Positions 62,409 through 64,000 of a DNA stretch of 64,000 nucleotides are shown here, in pieces. How positions within the stretch are numbered: the first letter of the stretch is position 1; each line of letters starts with the position of its first letter. The position numbers were made by a program, and so were the translations under genes. The stretch covers positions 62,001 to 126,000 of the forward strand of contig CAJTUC010000003.1 of NCBI GenBank assembly GCA_910579395.1. The letters run 5' to 3'. The notes under the pieces were generated by a model. That model was given only the letters and a program-made list of their open reading frames with translations. It ran no database searches and was not told the DNA's origin. Source of the stretch: an uncultured Lachnospiraceae bacterium (GTDB taxonomy: Bacteria > Bacillota > Clostridia > Lachnospirales > Lachnospiraceae).

Positions 62409-64000
62409 ATGGTTATCAATATGAATAAGGATTTACAATATTGTACAATATTAAAAACAAATATAAATGTCACGACGATGGAGAAGACCATCCAGTATAT
62501 TACGGAGCATTTGGAAGATCTCCGGGGCGATTATATCTGCGTGTCCAATGTTCATACGACCGTGATGGCTTACAGGGATGAGGCTTACCGGAAGATACAG
62601 AACGGAGGGGCGATGGCGCTGCCTGACGGACAGCCGCTTTCTATCGTGAGCCGTAGAAGGGGATACCGGGACGCCAGAAGAGTGCCGGGACCGGATTTGA
62701 TGCCGGCTATTTTGAAATTGTCGGAAGAAAAGGGATATACCCATTATTTCTACGGAAGTTCAGAGCATACGCTGGCGGAGCTGCGGAAGGCGCTCGTAAA
62801 GGCTTATCCCCGTTTGCGGATTGTCGGTATGTATGCGCCGCCTTTCCGGCCTTTGAGCGAGGAGGAAGACAGGGAGACCGTAGAGCGCATCAATGCGGCG
62901 AAACCGGATTTTATCTGGGTCGCACTCGGCGCACCGAAACAGGAAATCTGGATGTATGAGCACAAGAACAGGGTGAGCGGTCTGATGCTCGGCGTCGGCG
63001 CTGCTTTTGATTTCATGGCCGGAACGGTGAAACGTGCGCCGTTATGGATGCAGAAACTCTGTCTGGAATGGGTATTCCGAATCATGCAGGATCCTAAGCG
63101 GATGCTTCCGCGTTACCTGAATACGAACTTTTCCTTTCTGTATCATGTCTGCCGGGAATCGATGGAAAAGACTGAAAGAATCGCATTCTTTCAGCCGCGG
63201 GTTTGTGCTGACGTTTGCAGCGTCCAACACAAACATCGCAGGCTGAGGATTGCCATGATCGGACACAAGCGGATTCCTTCGCGGGAAGGCGGTGTGGAAA
63301 TCGTCGTGGAAGCGCTTGCCGTCAGAATGGCGGCGATGGGTCATAAGGTGGAGGCCTATAACCGGTATGGGCATCATGTCTCGGGGAAAAAATATGATGA
63401 AGAATATGGCCGGGGGAACAGGAAATATTATAAGGGGATTCGGATCAGAATCGTTCCGACTTTTCGAAGCAGTAAGCTGAATGCCATCGTCTATTCTTTT
63501 TTTGCTACTGTCCGGGCGCTTTTTCGGCCCTATGATGTACTGCACTATCATGCGGAAGGACCGTGTGCCATGCTCTGGCTGCCGAAGCTGTTCGGGAAAA
63601 GGGTCGTAGCAACGATTCATGGACTGGACTGGCAGCGGGCGAAATGGGGACGGTTTGCTTCCTTTGTGATCAGATTCGGCGAAAAGATGGCGGCGAAATA
63701 TGCGGATGAAGTCATTGTTCTGTCGGAAAATGTACAGAAATATTTCAAGGATACTTACGGAAGAGACACCGTTTTCATTCCCAATGGCATCGAGCGTCCG
63801 GGGCGGGAGCCGGCGGAGCTGATCAGGGAGAAATTTGGTCTGCAGGAGAACGGCTATTTTCTGTTTCTGGCGAGAATCGTTCCGGAGAAAGGGCTTCATT
63901 ATCTGATAGAAGCGTTCCGGGGACTCGATACGGATAAAAAACTGGTCATTGCCGGCGGAAACAGCCATGCGGTCGATTACATGGAGAAGATTCACCGTAT
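62409..64000 (+). CDS. GT26 (WecG/TagA/CpsF)-GT4 fusion glycosyltransferase, 3' truncated
   Basis: An open frame of 530 codons continuing past the window. Residues ~5-260 form a WecG/TagA domain: VSNVHTTVMAYRD, the conserved MALPDGQPL with the probable catalytic Asp, WVALGAPKQEIWM and GVGAAFDFMAGTVKRAP. From ~278 a GT4 domain starts (RLRIAMIGHKRIPSREGGVE), with DVLHYHAEGP, VVATIHGLDWQR and VFIPNGIE. The join has no stop or frameshift. TagA-type enzymes add ManNAc-like sugars to lipid-linked GlcNAc; the GT4 half may add the next residue. ATG 62421 is an alternative start. Confidence 0.85.
   Translation, partial: MVINMNKDLQYCTILKTNINVTTMEKTIQYITEHLEDLRGDYICVSNVHTTVMAYRDEAYRKIQNGGAMALPDGQPLSIVSRRRGYRDARRVPGPDLMPAILKLSEEKGYTHYFYGSSEHTLAELRKALVKAYPRLRIVGMYAPPFRPLSEEEDRETVERINAAKPDFIWVALGAPKQEIWMYEHKNRVSGLMLGVGAAFDFMAGTVKRAPLWMQKLCLEWVFRIMQDPKRMLPRYLNTNFSFLYHVCRESMEKTERIAFFQPRVCADVCSVQHKHRRLRIAMIGHKRIPSREGGVEIVVEALAVRMAAMGHKVEAYNRYGHHVSGKKYDEEYGRGNRKYYKGIRIRIVPTFRSSKLNAIVYSFFATVRALFRPYDVLHYHAEGPCAMLWLPKLFGKRVVATIHGLDWQRAKWGRFASFVIRFGEKMAAKYADEVIVLSENVQKYFKDTYGRDTVFIPNGIERPGREPAELIREKFGLQENGYFLFLARIVPEKGLHYLIEAFRGLDTDKKLVIAGGNSHAVDYMEKIHR

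Noticed and set aside
63042..63995. 317-codon open frame on the minus strand
   Set aside because: It is antisense to the GT26-GT4 fusion, whose domains and motifs are clear; the minus frame shows no family motif and no ribosome site.

Overview
The window is one continuous cell-surface polysaccharide (capsule/EPS/glycan) biosynthesis locus, cut at both ends. Mid-range GC, strong AGGAGG-type ribosome sites, frequent TTG/GTG starts, tight ATGA overlaps and several families I associate with Lachnospiraceae (DUF6020- and DUF6056-like membrane proteins, DUF5672) suggest a Clostridia/Lachnospiraceae gut bacterium. That assignment is inference. I count 52 genes; all but one (a MATE transporter) are on the + strand. 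I see no rRNA, tRNA, CRISPR array, transposase or integrase.

Layout. 1-3.1 kb: end of a GNAT acetyltransferase, a GtrB-like polyprenyl-phosphate sugar synthase and an overlapping DUF6020-like membrane protein. 3.2-18 kb: a Wzy_C/O-antigen-ligase-like protein with an unusual N-terminal domain, then a Pgl-type amino-sugar module (PglF-like dehydratase, PglE-like aminotransferase, PglC-like phosphoglycosyl transferase, ATP-grasp enzyme, GT4), a TviB-like UDP-sugar dehydrogenase, a deacetylase-like protein, a GT4, a membrane protein and the convergent MATE gene. 18-28.3 kb: a TviC-like epimerase, a formyltransferase-like protein, a GT4, a second DUF6020-like protein, and a Dlt-like cassette (SGNH protein, DltA-like ligase, formyltransferase, carrier protein, MBOAT). 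28.5-48.9 kb: glycosyltransferases, two DUF6056-like membrane proteins, an SGNH plus acyltransferase-3 pair, two AsnB-type amidotransferases, GT11 enzymes, a PglK-like ABC exporter and a Wzy-like protein. 49.4-57.8 kb: a second unit with WbaP-like initiation, glycosyltransferases, pyruvyl transferase, Wzx flippase and a GH88/105-like hydrolase. 58-59.7 kb: an AT-richer three-gene island with a RelA/SpoT-type synthetase. 59.8-64 kb: GT11, a third polymerase-like protein, and a TagA(GT26)-GT4 fusion that runs off the window.

How it works together (inference). Two initiating phosphoglycosyl transferases (PglC-like, WbaP-like), two exporters (ABC and Wzx) and three polymerase/ligase-like proteins suggest at least two repeat-unit pathways side by side. 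Predicted decorations are many: a 4-amino sugar capped by an ATP-grasp enzyme, amidated uronic acids, formyl groups, aminoacyl esters, O-acyl groups, pyruvyl ketals, and sugars added outside the membrane by GT-C-like proteins.

Most unusual signals: (1) three copies of a structured element with 40-54 bp perfectly complementary arms, a conserved junction-like core and a GNRA-type tetraloop, whose helices differ between copies yet stay paired; (2) a second, smaller covarying hairpin family, with two full copies and one partial; (3) a Dlt-like system containing a formyltransferase; (4) a split form of a PglB2-like enzyme.
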